NCBI GenBank assembly: GCA_040007095.1
Contig: JBDTVS010000199.1
Coordinates: forward strand, 37,238 to 101,237
Reading direction: 5' to 3'
Origin: JBDTVS01 sp040007095
Lineage (GTDB): Bacteria; Acidobacteriota; Vicinamibacteria; Vicinamibacterales; CAVVIG01
Length of the DNA: 64,000 nt
Shown piece by piece: positions 26,607 to 34,699 of the stretch. Numbering within the stretch: position 1 is the first letter of the stretch; every line of letters begins with the position of its first letter. The notes below the pieces were generated by a model, which was given only the letters and a program-made list of their open reading frames with translations, was not told the origin of the DNA and ran no database searches. A program made the translations under genes and the position numbers.

Positions 26607-26775
26607 TGGCTGAATCCAGCGATCACGTTACCAGATCCTCACCCGGTGCTGAGGTGCCGGGCGCCCACAGACGACGAGTCCGGTCCTGTCGGGAACTCAG
26701 AACTACCGCGCTGCCGTCCCGGTTCATGTGCAGGCCTTGTCCTCAGAACCCGCCACCAGATCACCCGAGGTGCTC

Positions 26776-27678
26776 ATGACTTCCGCGCTCGTTGCGCTTT
26801 CGCTCGCCGCCAGCGGACTCATGGTCGTAGGCGTCGCCGCCCTTCCCGACGCGCCGCATCGGCAGGAAGTCGAGAAATGGCGGGCCAAGCACGAAGCGGA
26901 CTACCGCCGCGAGTACGTGGGGCTGGCGGGGCTGTTCGCGCTCAAGCCGGGGACCAATACCATCGGCAGCGCGACGTCCAACGACATCGTGCTCCCGAAG
27001 TCGACGCCGGCGTCGGCGGGAAGCTTCATTCTTGACGGCGAGCACGTGCGGTTCGCGCCGCGCGCCGGTGTGACCGTCACGTTGAAGGGCCAACCCATCG
27101 CCGCGCCGCTCGAATTGAAGCACGACGAGATGAAAGATGGTCCGGACGAGATTATCGTGAACGGCGTCGGGCTGTGGGTTCATATGAGCGGCCCACGCCG
27201 GACGATTCGCATGCGGGACGATCACGGCGAGGTCGCGCGATCGTTCTCCGGCTTCCGATGGTTCCCGATTACGGACAAGTATCGTGTCACCGGCCGGCTG
27301 ATCAAGGATGCGAAGACGCAGCAGGTCAACATCCCCAATCAACTGGGCGACGATCAGGTGTTCACCACGGAAGGCGTCGTGGAGTTCACCCTCGACGGCC
27401 AGACCGTTCGACTTCGGGCGATGACGACGAGACCGAACCGGCTCTATTTCATCTTCCGCGATGGGACCAGTGGGAAAGAGACCTACGAGACGGCCCGATT
27501 CCTCTATGCCGACCTGCGCAGCGACGGCACGACGGTGCTCGATTTCAACGAAGCGTACAATCCGCCGTGCGCGTTCAATCCGTTTACGACGTGCCCGCTG
27601 CCGCCGTTGGAGAATCGGTTGAAGGTTCGCATTCTGGCGGGCGAACGAGCCTACCCTCACCATACGCCTCAGCCGTAG
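26776..27678 (+). CDS. DUF1684 family protein
   Basis: This 300-residue protein has an N-terminal hydrophobic segment (ALVALSLAASGLMVVGVAAL), possibly a signal peptide. The DUF1684 pattern follows: EVEKWRAKHEADYRREYVGLAGLFALKPGTNTIGSATSNDIVLP near the start, FRWFPITDKYRVTGRLI in the middle, and ETYETARFLYADLRSDGTTVLDFNEAYNPPCAFNPFTTCPLPPLENRLKVRILAGER at the end. The last block is the strongest family hallmark, with two Cys and the PLPP sequence. The biochemical role is unknown. GAGGTG lies just upstream of the ATG. The sixA-like gene follows after 28 bp on the same strand. Confidence 0.88.
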   Translation: MTSALVALSLAASGLMVVGVAALPDAPHRQEVEKWRAKHEADYRREYVGLAGLFALKPGTNTIGSATSNDIVLPKSTPASAGSFILDGEHVRFAPRAGVTVTLKGQPIAAPLELKHDEMKDGPDEIIVNGVGLWVHMSGPRRTIRMRDDHGEVARSFSGFRWFPITDKYRVTGRLIKDAKTQQVNIPNQLGDDQVFTTEGVVEFTLDGQTVRLRAMTTRPNRLYFIFRDGTSGKETYETARFLYADLRSDGTTVLDFNEAYNPPCAFNPFTTCPLPPLENRLKVRILAGERAYPHHTPQP

Positions 27679-27706
27679 CGCTGCACGACTGCGCGATGAT
27701 GCACCA

Positions 27707-28150
27707 TTGAGACTCTTCCTCGTTCACCACGCCGAAGCAGTCGCTCACGAAGACGACTCCCGGCGGCCGTTGTCGCCGCGTGGTGAAGCGCAAGCCGAGC
27801 GCGGCGCCGCGGCAGCAGCCGCCCATGACGCGAAGCCTTCGGCGGTGTGGCACAGCGGCAAGCTTCGCGCCCGCCAGACGGCGCTGACGTTCTGGCGGAC
27901 GTGCAATGCCCTCGCAGAATTCTCGGCGACGGCGGATCTGCAGCCGACCGATCCGGCATCGCGCATGCGCGACCGACTGCGCGGCGAGTCTCGCGAACTT
28001 CTCATCGCCGGCCATTTCCCTCATCTTCCCCGTCTGCTGTCGCTCCTGGTCAACGCCAACGTGTCGTTCCCCCAACACGGGGTCGTCGGGCTCGAAACGA
28101 CCGACGAGGGTGAGACCTGGAAAGAGCTGTGGCGGTTCGACCCCGACTAG
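27707..28150 (+). CDS. SixA-like histidine phosphatase
   Basis: This 147-residue protein belongs to the histidine phosphatase superfamily (branch 1), close to SixA phosphohistidine phosphatase. The N-terminus MRLFLVHHAEAVAHEDDSRRPLSPRG corresponds to the RHG box, but the Arg before the catalytic His is His here. Later hallmarks are WHSGKLRARQTAL and LLIAGHFPHLPRLLSLL with the second catalytic His. The start codon is TTG: the nearby ATG pair lies in another frame and stops at once. SixA removes phosphate from His of phosphotransfer proteins; the target here is unknown. Confidence 0.82.
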   Translation: MRLFLVHHAEAVAHEDDSRRPLSPRGEAQAERGAAAAAAHDAKPSAVWHSGKLRARQTALTFWRTCNALAEFSATADLQPTDPASRMRDRLRGESRELLIAGHFPHLPRLLSLLVNANVSFPQHGVVGLETTDEGETWKELWRFDPD

Positions 28151-28158
28151 GCCTCCGA

Positions 28159-28857
28159 CTAGGCCAGGTCGAAGAGCAATACGTCCGCGTCGGCCGATGC
28201 TACGAGATCCAGGGCGGCTTCGTCGCTCGCGGACGCGCCGTCGCCCGCATGCAGTGCGCCACCATTGAGCGTCACGTCTCCTCGTGCCACTTGAATCCAC
28301 GCGTGGCGTCCAGGTCTGAGCTCGTGTCGGACGTGCTGAGCGGGATCGAGGATCGCTGAAAACAGATCCACGTCTTGATGAATGGCGACGGAGCCGTCGC
28401 GGCTGTCACGCGAGGCAATGAGCGTCAGGCGGCCGCGTCGGTCGTTCAGCGGGAACGTCCGCTGTTCGTAACTCGGCGGCAAACGGTTGCGCTCGGGCAG
28501 CAACCAGATTTGGAGGAAATGCGCCGGCTGGATGTCCGACGCGTTCCGCTCGCTGTGCAGGACGCCGGTGCCGGCGCTCATCCGCTGCACGTCTCCGACG
28601 TTGATCACCGACCCGGTGCCCATGCTGTCCTCGTGGCGAAGCGCCCCGTCCAGCATGTAGGAGATGATCTCCATGTCGCGATGCGGATGCGTGCCGAAGC
28701 CTTGCCCTGGCGCGACGCGATCCTCGTTGATGACACGCAGCGCCCGGTACCCCATGAACCGCGGATCGTAATGCTCGCCGAAGGAGAAGGTGTGACGGCT
28801 GTCGAGCCAGCCAATCCTGGTACGCAGCCGATCGGCCGCGGGTCTCACCGCAATCAC
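28159..28857 (-). CDS. Pirin family protein (YhhW-like)
   Basis: This 232-residue bicupin protein has the pirin N-terminal metal site GTHPHRDMEIISYMLDGALRHEDSMG (two His, later His and Glu). DVQRMSAGTGVLHSERN and AHFLQIWLLPERNRLPPSYEQR follow. Members such as E. coli YhhW oxidise quercetin in vitro; the natural role is unsettled. It begins with GTG, supported by AAGGAG six bases upstream. It is convergent with the SixA-like gene, with only 8 bp between the stops. Confidence 0.92.
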   Translation of the reverse strand: MIAVRPAADRLRTRIGWLDSRHTFSFGEHYDPRFMGYRALRVINEDRVAPGQGFGTHPHRDMEIISYMLDGALRHEDSMGTGSVINVGDVQRMSAGTGVLHSERNASDIQPAHFLQIWLLPERNRLPPSYEQRTFPLNDRRGRLTLIASRDSRDGSVAIHQDVDLFSAILDPAQHVRHELRPGRHAWIQVARGDVTLNGGALHAGDGASASDEAALDLVASADADVLLFDLA

Positions 28858-28871
28858 AGGCGCTCCTTCGG

Positions 28872-28929
28872 CTGGTGTCGTGTCTCAGAAGTTCATGGTC
28901 ATTTTGTCCACCAACGTCTGAGACACCAC
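28872..28929. repeat. Hairpin repeat sharing a 22-mer with 45671-45692
   Basis: The sequence GGTGTCGTGTCTCAGAAGTT (28874-28893) recurs exactly near 45.67 kb. Here it is the left arm of an inverted repeat whose right arm is AACGTCTGAGACACCAC, giving GTGTCTCAGAAGTT against GTGTCTCAGACGTT. It lies just upstream of the pirin gene. Confidence 0.65.
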
Positions 28930-28989
28930 ACTGCCGATCGCTGACAAGCAGCGACCTCGAACCTGAAGTGACTCTTGATTCTCAGCCGC

Positions 28990-29529
28990 TCAGCGCTTGT
29001 GGGACTGCGCGTAGTCGATGGCGAACTGCTTCAAGGCGCCGCTGGTCAGGCCGAGCGCCGTCGCTTCGGTCGCGGCGCGTTCGACCTCCCAATGATCGAC
29101 AGCCAGACGCTTGATCATCCACATCGCCGCCGCGCGATTGCCACCGGAGCAGTGAATGAACGCCGGCTCGCTGCCCTTGGTGGTGATGGCGTCGAGGAAT
29201 TGCGTCGCCGCGGCCGGGTCCGGCTTCTGACCGTTGAACGGCACGTGATAGAAGCGGATACCGGCGGTCTTGGCGGCAGCCGCTTCACCGTCGACGTTGG
29301 CATCCGGCTCGGACGCCTCACGCAGGTTGATGATCGATGCGAACCCGAGCTTCTTGATCTCGGGCACCGCCTCTACCTTGGTCGCCCCTGCGCACGCGAC
29401 GGTCGTCTCGAGACGCGTGAAGTTGGTGACGCCCGGGACATTTTCCTTGGTCACCTGCTGCGCCATCGCCTGAAGTCCCATCAATGCCGTGGCAAGCAGC
29501 GTGGTCGTGAGGAATATCTGTGTTCGCAT
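28990..29529 (-). CDS. Secreted protein tyrosine phosphatase-like protein
   Basis: This 179-residue protein has a clear signal peptide (MRTQIFLTTTLLATALMGLQAMAQ). The mature part resembles DUF442/dual-specificity phosphatase-like proteins: VPGVTNFTRLETTVACAGA, LGFASIINLREASEPDAN, then the P-loop HCSGGNRAAAMW, which fits CX5R with the catalytic Cys and Arg. The Asp general acid is not obvious. The substrate is unknown. The start has AGGAG eight bases upstream. It follows the 352-residue envelope protein gene with a 45-bp gap on the same strand. Confidence 0.78.
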   Translation of the reverse strand: MRTQIFLTTTLLATALMGLQAMAQQVTKENVPGVTNFTRLETTVACAGATKVEAVPEIKKLGFASIINLREASEPDANVDGEAAAAKTAGIRFYHVPFNGQKPDPAAATQFLDAITTKGSEPAFIHCSGGNRAAAMWMIKRLAVDHWEVERAATEATALGLTSGALKQFAIDYAQSHKR

Positions 29530-29574
29530 GCTGAAGTCTCCTGGATTGACTCCATCATACGTCGCTCGCCCCGG

Positions 29575-30633
29575 CTATTTCTGTTCGATCGTCACCGAGA
29601 CCGGCGAAAGCATGCGGACCGTCATTGGCTCACCAGCGTGCAAACTGGCGGTGTTCCGTTCGGAAGCCAGGACTGACGCGGACCCAGCGCCGGCCCCGGC
29701 CGTTGCGCCAATGGCGGCGCCTTTACTGCCGCCGAAGATGGCGCCAAGGATTGCCCCCCCCACGGCGGCACCACCGACCCTGGCCGCGCTTTCCCTGCCC
29801 GGCGGGTCGCCGTCGCGATAAATCGTCTCGGTCGAGATCGGCACTCGCGAGCCGTCCGCCAGCACCAGCGTGTTGAAGCGGATGCCAAGCCGTGCACGTT
29901 CCCTGAACTTGCCGCCGCGCTCCACCGACACGACCGAGCCGAGAACCCTGGATCCGGCGGAAATCGCCACCGTGTCGTGGACACGCACGTCCCGCGTCAC
30001 ACGGGCTTCTACCCGATCCTCGATACGCGCGCGCTCGCTCGTCACCGAGGTGTCGGCCTGAAGTCCGATCACGGAGTCAGCCGGAATCACCAGTTCTTCA
30101 AAGGTCTTTTGCGGGGGCTCCGGTGCACGCGGGGTCTCTTGAGCGACATGCTCCTCGGGTTTCGGCGTCGATGGCGCCGGGTCGACAGAAGCGGAAGGAC
30201 TGATGGGGCCGGCAGCAGAAGCTGTTGGCACCTGCGATACATTGATCGAGGCGCCGCTCGGCCATGTCCGCTCAAGCGTTGGTAGCGGCTCGGGCGTCTT
30301 GGCGCCTGGGGCGGCCGACCGGGAAGAAGGGACGGTTGGGGCAGGCTGCTTGGACGGCCGTGAAACTGACACCGCCCGTCCAGGCAGCGAGGCCGACGGC
30401 TTGCTCTCGATCACGGCGGCGGGCGCACCCGACTCGACTGACTCTTCGACGACGGCTTCGGTTTCCTCAACTGCTGCACTGGATGAAGTGGGCATGCGGG
30501 CGGGGCCTGACGCGACCGAAGCCCTCGCTGCAGAAGGCACGCTATTTTGACGCGACGCGAAATATCCTCCGCCGGCTGCCGCTCCGATACAGGCGACGGC
30601 AAGAGCGCCGAACGCGAAGCGATTGGAAAGCAT
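29575..30633 (-). CDS. Envelope-anchored hypothetical protein with proline-rich linker and glycine zipper
   Basis: This 352-residue protein has an N-terminal membrane anchor (FGALAVACIGAAAGGGYFA). A long Ser/Pro/Ala/Glu-rich, probably disordered segment covers residues about 30-180. A conserved-looking C-terminal domain (EELVIPADSVIGLQADTSVTSERARIEDRVEARVTRDV, then GSRVLGSVVSVERGGKFRERARLGIRFNTLVLADG) ends in a glycine zipper (GGAAVGGAILGAIFGGSKGAAIGATAGAGAG). The layout suggests a periplasm-spanning protein; the middle block loosely recalls the TrbI/VirB10 C-terminal fold, but no secretion genes are nearby. I do not assign a function. The frame extends upstream, but the ATG at 30633 gives the anchor. 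Confidence 0.7.
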   Translation of the reverse strand: MLSNRFAFGALAVACIGAAAGGGYFASRQNSVPSAARASVASGPARMPTSSSAAVEETEAVVEESVESGAPAAVIESKPSASLPGRAVSVSRPSKQPAPTVPSSRSAAPGAKTPEPLPTLERTWPSGASINVSQVPTASAAGPISPSASVDPAPSTPKPEEHVAQETPRAPEPPQKTFEELVIPADSVIGLQADTSVTSERARIEDRVEARVTRDVRVHDTVAISAGSRVLGSVVSVERGGKFRERARLGIRFNTLVLADGSRVPISTETIYRDGDPPGRESAARVGGAAVGGAILGAIFGGSKGAAIGATAGAGAGSASVLASERNTASLHAGEPMTVRMLSPVSVTIEQK

Positions 30634-30858
30634 TGCGGCATTTCTCCTTGGGGCGCTGGCTCGGCCCACGCAAGTCGCGTACCGAGGCCGCACCGACGAG
30701 ATCGACGCCAAGTCCTTTGGAAGGGCTAGTCTACTCGATGGGCGGGCCTCCCATCGATGTCCCCTTTCTTTGAATGTGTCCTGCCGCGAGAGCACCGCGA
30801 AGGCTGCGGCGGCCAACGTACAATCGAGGTTTTGGCGGTCTTGATCGGCATCTGAACC

Positions 30859-31977
30859 ATGCCCCCTCCCTCGGACATCATCGTTGTCGGCGCCGGCATC
30901 GTCGGGTGCGCTGTGGCCTACGAACTGGCGCGGCGCGGCGCGGCCGTGCAAATCGTCGACGAGCGCGCCGTTGGCATGGGCGCGACCCAGGCATCGGCCG
31001 GAATGCTCGCGCCCTACATCGAGACCAGAGACGACAGCCCCCTCTTCGACCTCACTGTGCGAAGCCTCGGCCTTTACGATGACTTCGTGGCCCGCGTCGT
31101 CTCGGACAGCGCCATGATGGTCGCCTACCGAAGGACGGGAACTCTCGAGGTCGCCACCGACGAATCGATCATGCACGAGTTGACGGCGACCGCTGAGGTA
31201 CTGGGCCGGCATCAGGTTGACGCCGAGATCCTCGACGCTGCGGCGGTGCAATTGGAGGAGCCGTGCCTGACGGCGGGGGTCGTCGGTGGGCTGTTGATTG
31301 GCACACATGGGTACGTGTCAGCGAGCGAGCTGACCCGCGCCGCTTCAGCGGCGGCGCGCCGCAACGGCGCCCAATTCGTCGAACACAGCCGGGTCACACG
31401 GATCGGTCAAGTCGATGGCCACGTCGAGGTCGAGACCGATCGGGGCTCGCTGGCCGCCGACGCCGTCGTGCTGGCGGCAGGCAGCTGGTCTGGATCCATT
31501 GACGTCGACACGATCGTCCGACGTGTGCCGGTCAATCCGGTGCGGGGGCAACTCCTCTATCTGGCGTGGAGCGGGCCGCGGCTGCGGCGCGTCGTGTGGA
31601 GTCCTCGCTGCTATCTGGTTCCGTGGGACGACGGGACCGTGCTGGTCGGTGCGACCGAAGAGCACGCCGGGTTCGAAGAGCGGACGACCGTGGCGGGCGT
31701 GCGCGCGCTCATCGATGGGGCGTGTGCGATCGCACCGCACGCGCTGGACGCGGGCTTCCTGGGCGCACGCGTCGGCCTGCGACCGGGTACGGCCGACGAT
31801 CTGCCGATCCTGGGTCCGTCGAGCATCGTGCCGAACTTGATCTACGCGACCGGCCACTATCGAAGCGGCGTGCTGCTAGCCCCGCTCACGGCGCAGCTGA
31901 TCGCGGATGCGTTGCTCGACCAACGCATCGATCCCGATCTGGCGGCCTTCAGCCCCGCGCGATTTGGCGACTTGTGA
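30859..31977 (+). CDS. thiO: Glycine oxidase-like FAD-dependent oxidoreductase
   Basis: This 372-residue DAO-family flavoenzyme has the ADP-binding motif DIIVVGAGIVGCAVAYELARRGAAVQIVDE, followed by GMGATQASAGMLAPYIE, typical of ThiO. The second FAD/substrate region has PVRGQLLYLAW, YLVPWDDGTVLVGATEEHAGFE, GLRPGTADDLPILGPSS and YATGHYRSGVLLAPLTAQLIAD. Glycine oxidase gives glyoxylate, ammonia and H2O2, or the iminoglycine used for thiazole synthesis. No other thi gene is close. The next gene starts with GTG overlapping this stop, so at least three genes form an operon. The 225 bp upstream hold no gene. Confidence 0.88.
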   Translation: MPPPSDIIVVGAGIVGCAVAYELARRGAAVQIVDERAVGMGATQASAGMLAPYIETRDDSPLFDLTVRSLGLYDDFVARVVSDSAMMVAYRRTGTLEVATDESIMHELTATAEVLGRHQVDAEILDAAAVQLEEPCLTAGVVGGLLIGTHGYVSASELTRAASAAARRNGAQFVEHSRVTRIGQVDGHVEVETDRGSLAADAVVLAAGSWSGSIDVDTIVRRVPVNPVRGQLLYLAWSGPRLRRVVWSPRCYLVPWDDGTVLVGATEEHAGFEERTTVAGVRALIDGACAIAPHALDAGFLGARVGLRPGTADDLPILGPSSIVPNLIYATGHYRSGVLLAPLTAQLIADALLDQRIDPDLAAFSPARFGDL

Positions 31978-32315
31978 GCTATCGCATCTTTGCCATCGCG
32001 CGCGACGGACAGTGGGTAGCGCGCGCCGAACGCGAAGACACCGGCAAGCCATTCGGCATCGAATGCACGGGGGCGACCGGGAGCGAGGCCATCGTTCGGC
32101 TGACGCAATGGCTGGAATGGCAGGGCGAGCACACGGCCGCGCTCGCTGCGCTGCAGACGGCGGAGCGCGTCTATCAGCGCAACGTCGCAGGCGCGTTCGC
32201 CAGGCAGCCGGACGCTTCGGCCATCGCCGTCAGGAAAGACAGCCTCGATGCGCTCGAGGCGGCTCGCGTCAAGCTCGACGATGTCCGCTCGCGCAAGCCG
32301 GAGAGGAGCTCGTGA
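31974..32315 (+). CDS. Small hypothetical protein between ThiO and MerR-like regulator
   Basis: This 113-residue soluble protein starts with GTG overlapping the thiO stop (GTGA). It begins SYRIFAIARDGQWVARAERE, a compact beta-like region, then has helical segments (SEAIVRLTQWLEWQGEHTAALAALQTAERVYQRNVAGAF). It ends overlapping the next start by four bases. I do not recognise a family. Translational coupling on both sides argues that it is a real gene acting with its neighbours. Confidence 0.7.
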   Translation: MSYRIFAIARDGQWVARAEREDTGKPFGIECTGATGSEAIVRLTQWLEWQGEHTAALAALQTAERVYQRNVAGAFARQPDASAIAVRKDSLDALEAARVKLDDVRSRKPERSS

Positions 32316-32812
32316 CCAGGATCGGCTCGACTCGCCTGAAGCGCACTTACGGCTCGCGTGAAGTCGCGGCAATCACGGGCCTGACCGCAAGACAACTGCA
32401 GCTGTGGGAGGTGGGAGGCCTGATGATCCCGGCGATTCCTTCGCGGCGAACGACGGCCGGCGGATACACCGAGCGACGGTATTCGCCGATCGATCTGCTC
32501 GAGCTGCTCGTGCTCGCGGAGCTGCGGGGACTCGGCTTCTCGATCCAGCAGCTGCACACGACCGTCCGCGCCCTGAGGGAGCAATTCGGCGTCCGGTTGT
32601 TCGAGGCCACGGGTGGGGGCGGGTCGATCGATCTCCTCACCGACGGCGAGGAGATCTACGCCCGGACGAAATCGGGAGAATTCTTCAACGTACTGGAATC
32701 GCCGGCGCAGCCGCTGCTTGTCGGGGGCGACGAGCGGCTGTTGAAGGAGCTCGGTCAGGCGTTGACGCCGCGGCGGCGTAAAAAAATGCGCAAGAAGAAG
32801 CGCGTCAGCTGA
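32312..32812 (+). CDS. MerR-like HTH transcriptional regulator
   Basis: This 166-residue protein has an N-terminal winged HTH of MerR type ([33 protein letters not shown], then [32 protein letters not shown]). A short effector-like part ([19 protein letters not shown]) follows, and the tail is very basic ([11 protein letters not shown]). The GTG start overlaps the previous stop and has GAGAGGAG upstream. Its last 8 bp overlap the end of the BMC shell gene on the other strand. It may regulate the shell gene or its own operon; this is inference from position. Confidence 0.8.
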   Translation: MTRIGSTRLKRTYGSREVAAITGLTARQLQLWEVGGLMIPAIPSRRTTAGGYTERRYSPIDLLELLVLAELRGLGFSIQQLHTTVRALREQFGVRLFEATGGGGSIDLLTDGEEIYARTKSGEFFNVLESPAQPLLVGGDERLLKELGQALTPRRRKKMRKKKRVS

Positions 32813-33101
32813 TCGGGAACACTTTTTCGAGGTCGTCTGCCGGGCGTGGAATGACATGGACGCCGACGAGCTCCCCGACGCGCCGTGCTGCCGCGGCGCC
32901 GGCGTCGGTCGCGGCCTTCACCGAACCGACATCGCCACGCACAATGGCGGTGACCAGTCCGGCGTCGACCTTCTGCCAACCGACAAACACCACGTTGGCA
33001 GTCTTGACCATCGCGTCGGCCGCCTCGATCATGCCGATGAGGCCTCGGGTCTCAATCATCCCGAGCGCATCGCCGACTTCCCGCTTCACTTTTTCAGCCA
33101 T
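32805..33101 (-). CDS. Bacterial microcompartment shell protein, BMC-H type
   Basis: This 98-residue single BMC domain closely follows PduA/EutM-like hexameric shell proteins: [57 protein letters not shown] and [19 protein letters not shown]. Six copies would form a hexagonal shell tile. The pore loop is KVDAG where PduA has KIGSG, which would change pore charge and size. No pentamer (BMC-P) or trimer (BMC-T) gene is in the window, so a closed shell needs genes elsewhere. The D-threonine aldolase-like gene lies upstream on the same strand, 276 bp away. The stop region overlaps the convergent MerR-like gene. Confidence 0.93.
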   Translation of the reverse strand: MAEKVKREVGDALGMIETRGLIGMIEAADAMVKTANVVFVGWQKVDAGLVTAIVRGDVGSVKAATDAGAAAARRVGELVGVHVIPRPADDLEKVFPIS

Positions 33102-33202
33102 GAGGTTCGCTCAATCACCGAGCGCACGAGCACACCGAACTCGCAGGATGACTATAACTCAGACTCTCCCTCGAGTGACCTGTCTCACTTACTTGCAGCG
33201 GC

Positions 33203-33277
33203 AAAATGCAACCACGAAACCGCGAAAAACACGAAAATACACTCCGATCTCTTGATTTCATGCCTTCGTGCTTTCGG
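33203..33277. repeat. ACCACGAAA-type inverted repeat, copy 3
   Basis: The left arm is ATGCAACCACGAAACCGCGA, followed by AAAACACGAAAATAC; the right arm is GCCTTCGTGCTTTCGG. It lies in the 276-bp gap between the BMC-H gene and the aldolase-like gene; I see no gene there. A TATAGT on the minus strand (33153-33158) could serve as a -10 for the shell gene. Confidence 0.65.
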
Positions 33278-33377
33278 AAATGACCAGGCTGAAGCGGGAC
33301 ACCACGTTCAACGGACACCTTTCGTGGCACGGGGTACGTTCGCGCCTCATGACGACTCGGTGGTGAACATGGGTCGT

Positions 33378-34484
33378 TTACGTGATTTTTCCTCTGGCCG
33401 CGACCGGCAGGGTCATCGTCACCTGGTTGCCCTCAACCAGCCGGACCTCGTCGGCCAGGTTCGTGACCACACAGGAATGGTTCGGGAGAACGCGGACGCG
33501 AGCGCCCGGCTCGAGCGCCGTCCGGCCCTCGACCTTGACGACCGCGTGCTCCTCGGAGAGCCGCTCGATTGTCAACGTCTCGTCGATGGCGGAACCATCG
33601 TGCGTGAACACGGCGCCGTACCCCGTGCGGTGGGGCGCGAGATCGCTCGACAGAGTCTTGCTGCCGCAATCGAGGATGATGCGATCGCCAGACGGCTTGG
33701 ATACCACCGTGGCCAGCACACTGAGCGCGCAGTCCTCGAGCGAGGCCGACCCCAGTGCGACCTGCGTCCGATCGAAGAACACGTAGTTACCGGGCCGTAA
33801 CTCGGTCAGTCCCGGTTCGCCGGCGCTGAACCGCAGCGTCGGGGTTGCGCCGACGGACAGCTCCTCGAGCGATACGCCGGCCTCTGCCGCCCGCGTGCGG
33901 AGGCTGTGCAGGATGTCCGATTCGCGACGGGCGACAGCCTTCAACTCGGCCGACGACACGGCCCTGTAGCCGTGGCCCGCGTGGCTCAGGAGCCCGCGAA
34001 CGCTTAAGCCGGGCATCGACGCCACCTGCTGAATGAAATCGATCGGATTGGCGTCGGGATCGATGCCGCAGCGATGGAAGCCGACGTCGACCTTCACGAG
34101 CACGTCGAGGCTTCGACCGACCCGCCGCATCGCCTCCGACCACTGTCTGGCGACGGCCGGGTGATCGACCACGATCGAAATCGTTGTGCGATCCATCAAG
34201 GCAACCAGCCGGAGGGCGTTCGTCGGATTGATGGGGTATGGGAGGCGAATGTCGCGAATCCCGGCGTCGGCGAACACTTCCGCTTCGCCAAGCTTCGCGC
34301 AACAGATGCCGATCGCACCACGATCAAGCTGCCATCGCGCGATGATCGGCGACTTGTGTGTTTTAGCGTGCGGACGGAGTGCAACGCCCGCCGCGTCGGC
34401 GAGTTGCTGCACTCGTGCGATGTTGTTCAGCAGGCGATGGTGATCGACGAGCACCTGCGGCGTCGGCAGGTCATTCAACACCAT
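33378..34484 (-). CDS. D-threonine aldolase / D-serine dehydratase-like PLP enzyme
   Basis: This 368-residue fold-type III (alanine racemase-like) enzyme has DLPTPQVLVDHHRLLNNI and the Schiff-base Lys in RPHAKTHKSPIIARWQL. GAIGICCAKLGEAEVFADAG, LSHAGHGYRA and VGATPTLRFSAG follow, and the C-terminal metal-site segment is LPNHSCVVTNLAD. Relatives split D-threonine into glycine and acetaldehyde, or dehydrate D-serine. The HxC pair in the metal site recalls the zinc ligands of DSD1-type D-serine dehydratases, as I remember them, so both activities remain open. The ATG at 34484 is the natural start of the domain. The 215 bp upstream hold no gene. Confidence 0.85.
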   Translation of the reverse strand: MVLNDLPTPQVLVDHHRLLNNIARVQQLADAAGVALRPHAKTHKSPIIARWQLDRGAIGICCAKLGEAEVFADAGIRDIRLPYPINPTNALRLVALMDRTTISIVVDHPAVARQWSEAMRRVGRSLDVLVKVDVGFHRCGIDPDANPIDFIQQVASMPGLSVRGLLSHAGHGYRAVSSAELKAVARRESDILHSLRTRAAEAGVSLEELSVGATPTLRFSAGEPGLTELRPGNYVFFDRTQVALGSASLEDCALSVLATVVSKPSGDRIILDCGSKTLSSDLAPHRTGYGAVFTHDGSAIDETLTIERLSEEHAVVKVEGRTALEPGARVRVLPNHSCVVTNLADEVRLVEGNQVTMTLPVAARGKIT

Positions 34485-34699
34485 CCGGGCACTGTAGCAT
34501 GCGGCTTCGCCGGCGAATTGAACGTCGCCTGCAGCGAGTGGTGGGGCCGTTTCACGACCACCATCGAGCGTCATGTTCCCGGGCGCACCCCGTAACACGA
34601 AGACGTGAGCGCATACGAAAGCGGAAGGCTTTCTCGGAGGCCCGCGGTGGTGAACCTCGTGAAGGCGTTGTGACGGCGCCGAAGCCTCGCTGACGCTGA

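Noticed and set aside
29575..30633. VirB10/TrbI component of a secretion system
   Set aside because: Only a weak resemblance in the C-terminal region; no other conjugation or type IV secretion genes nearby.
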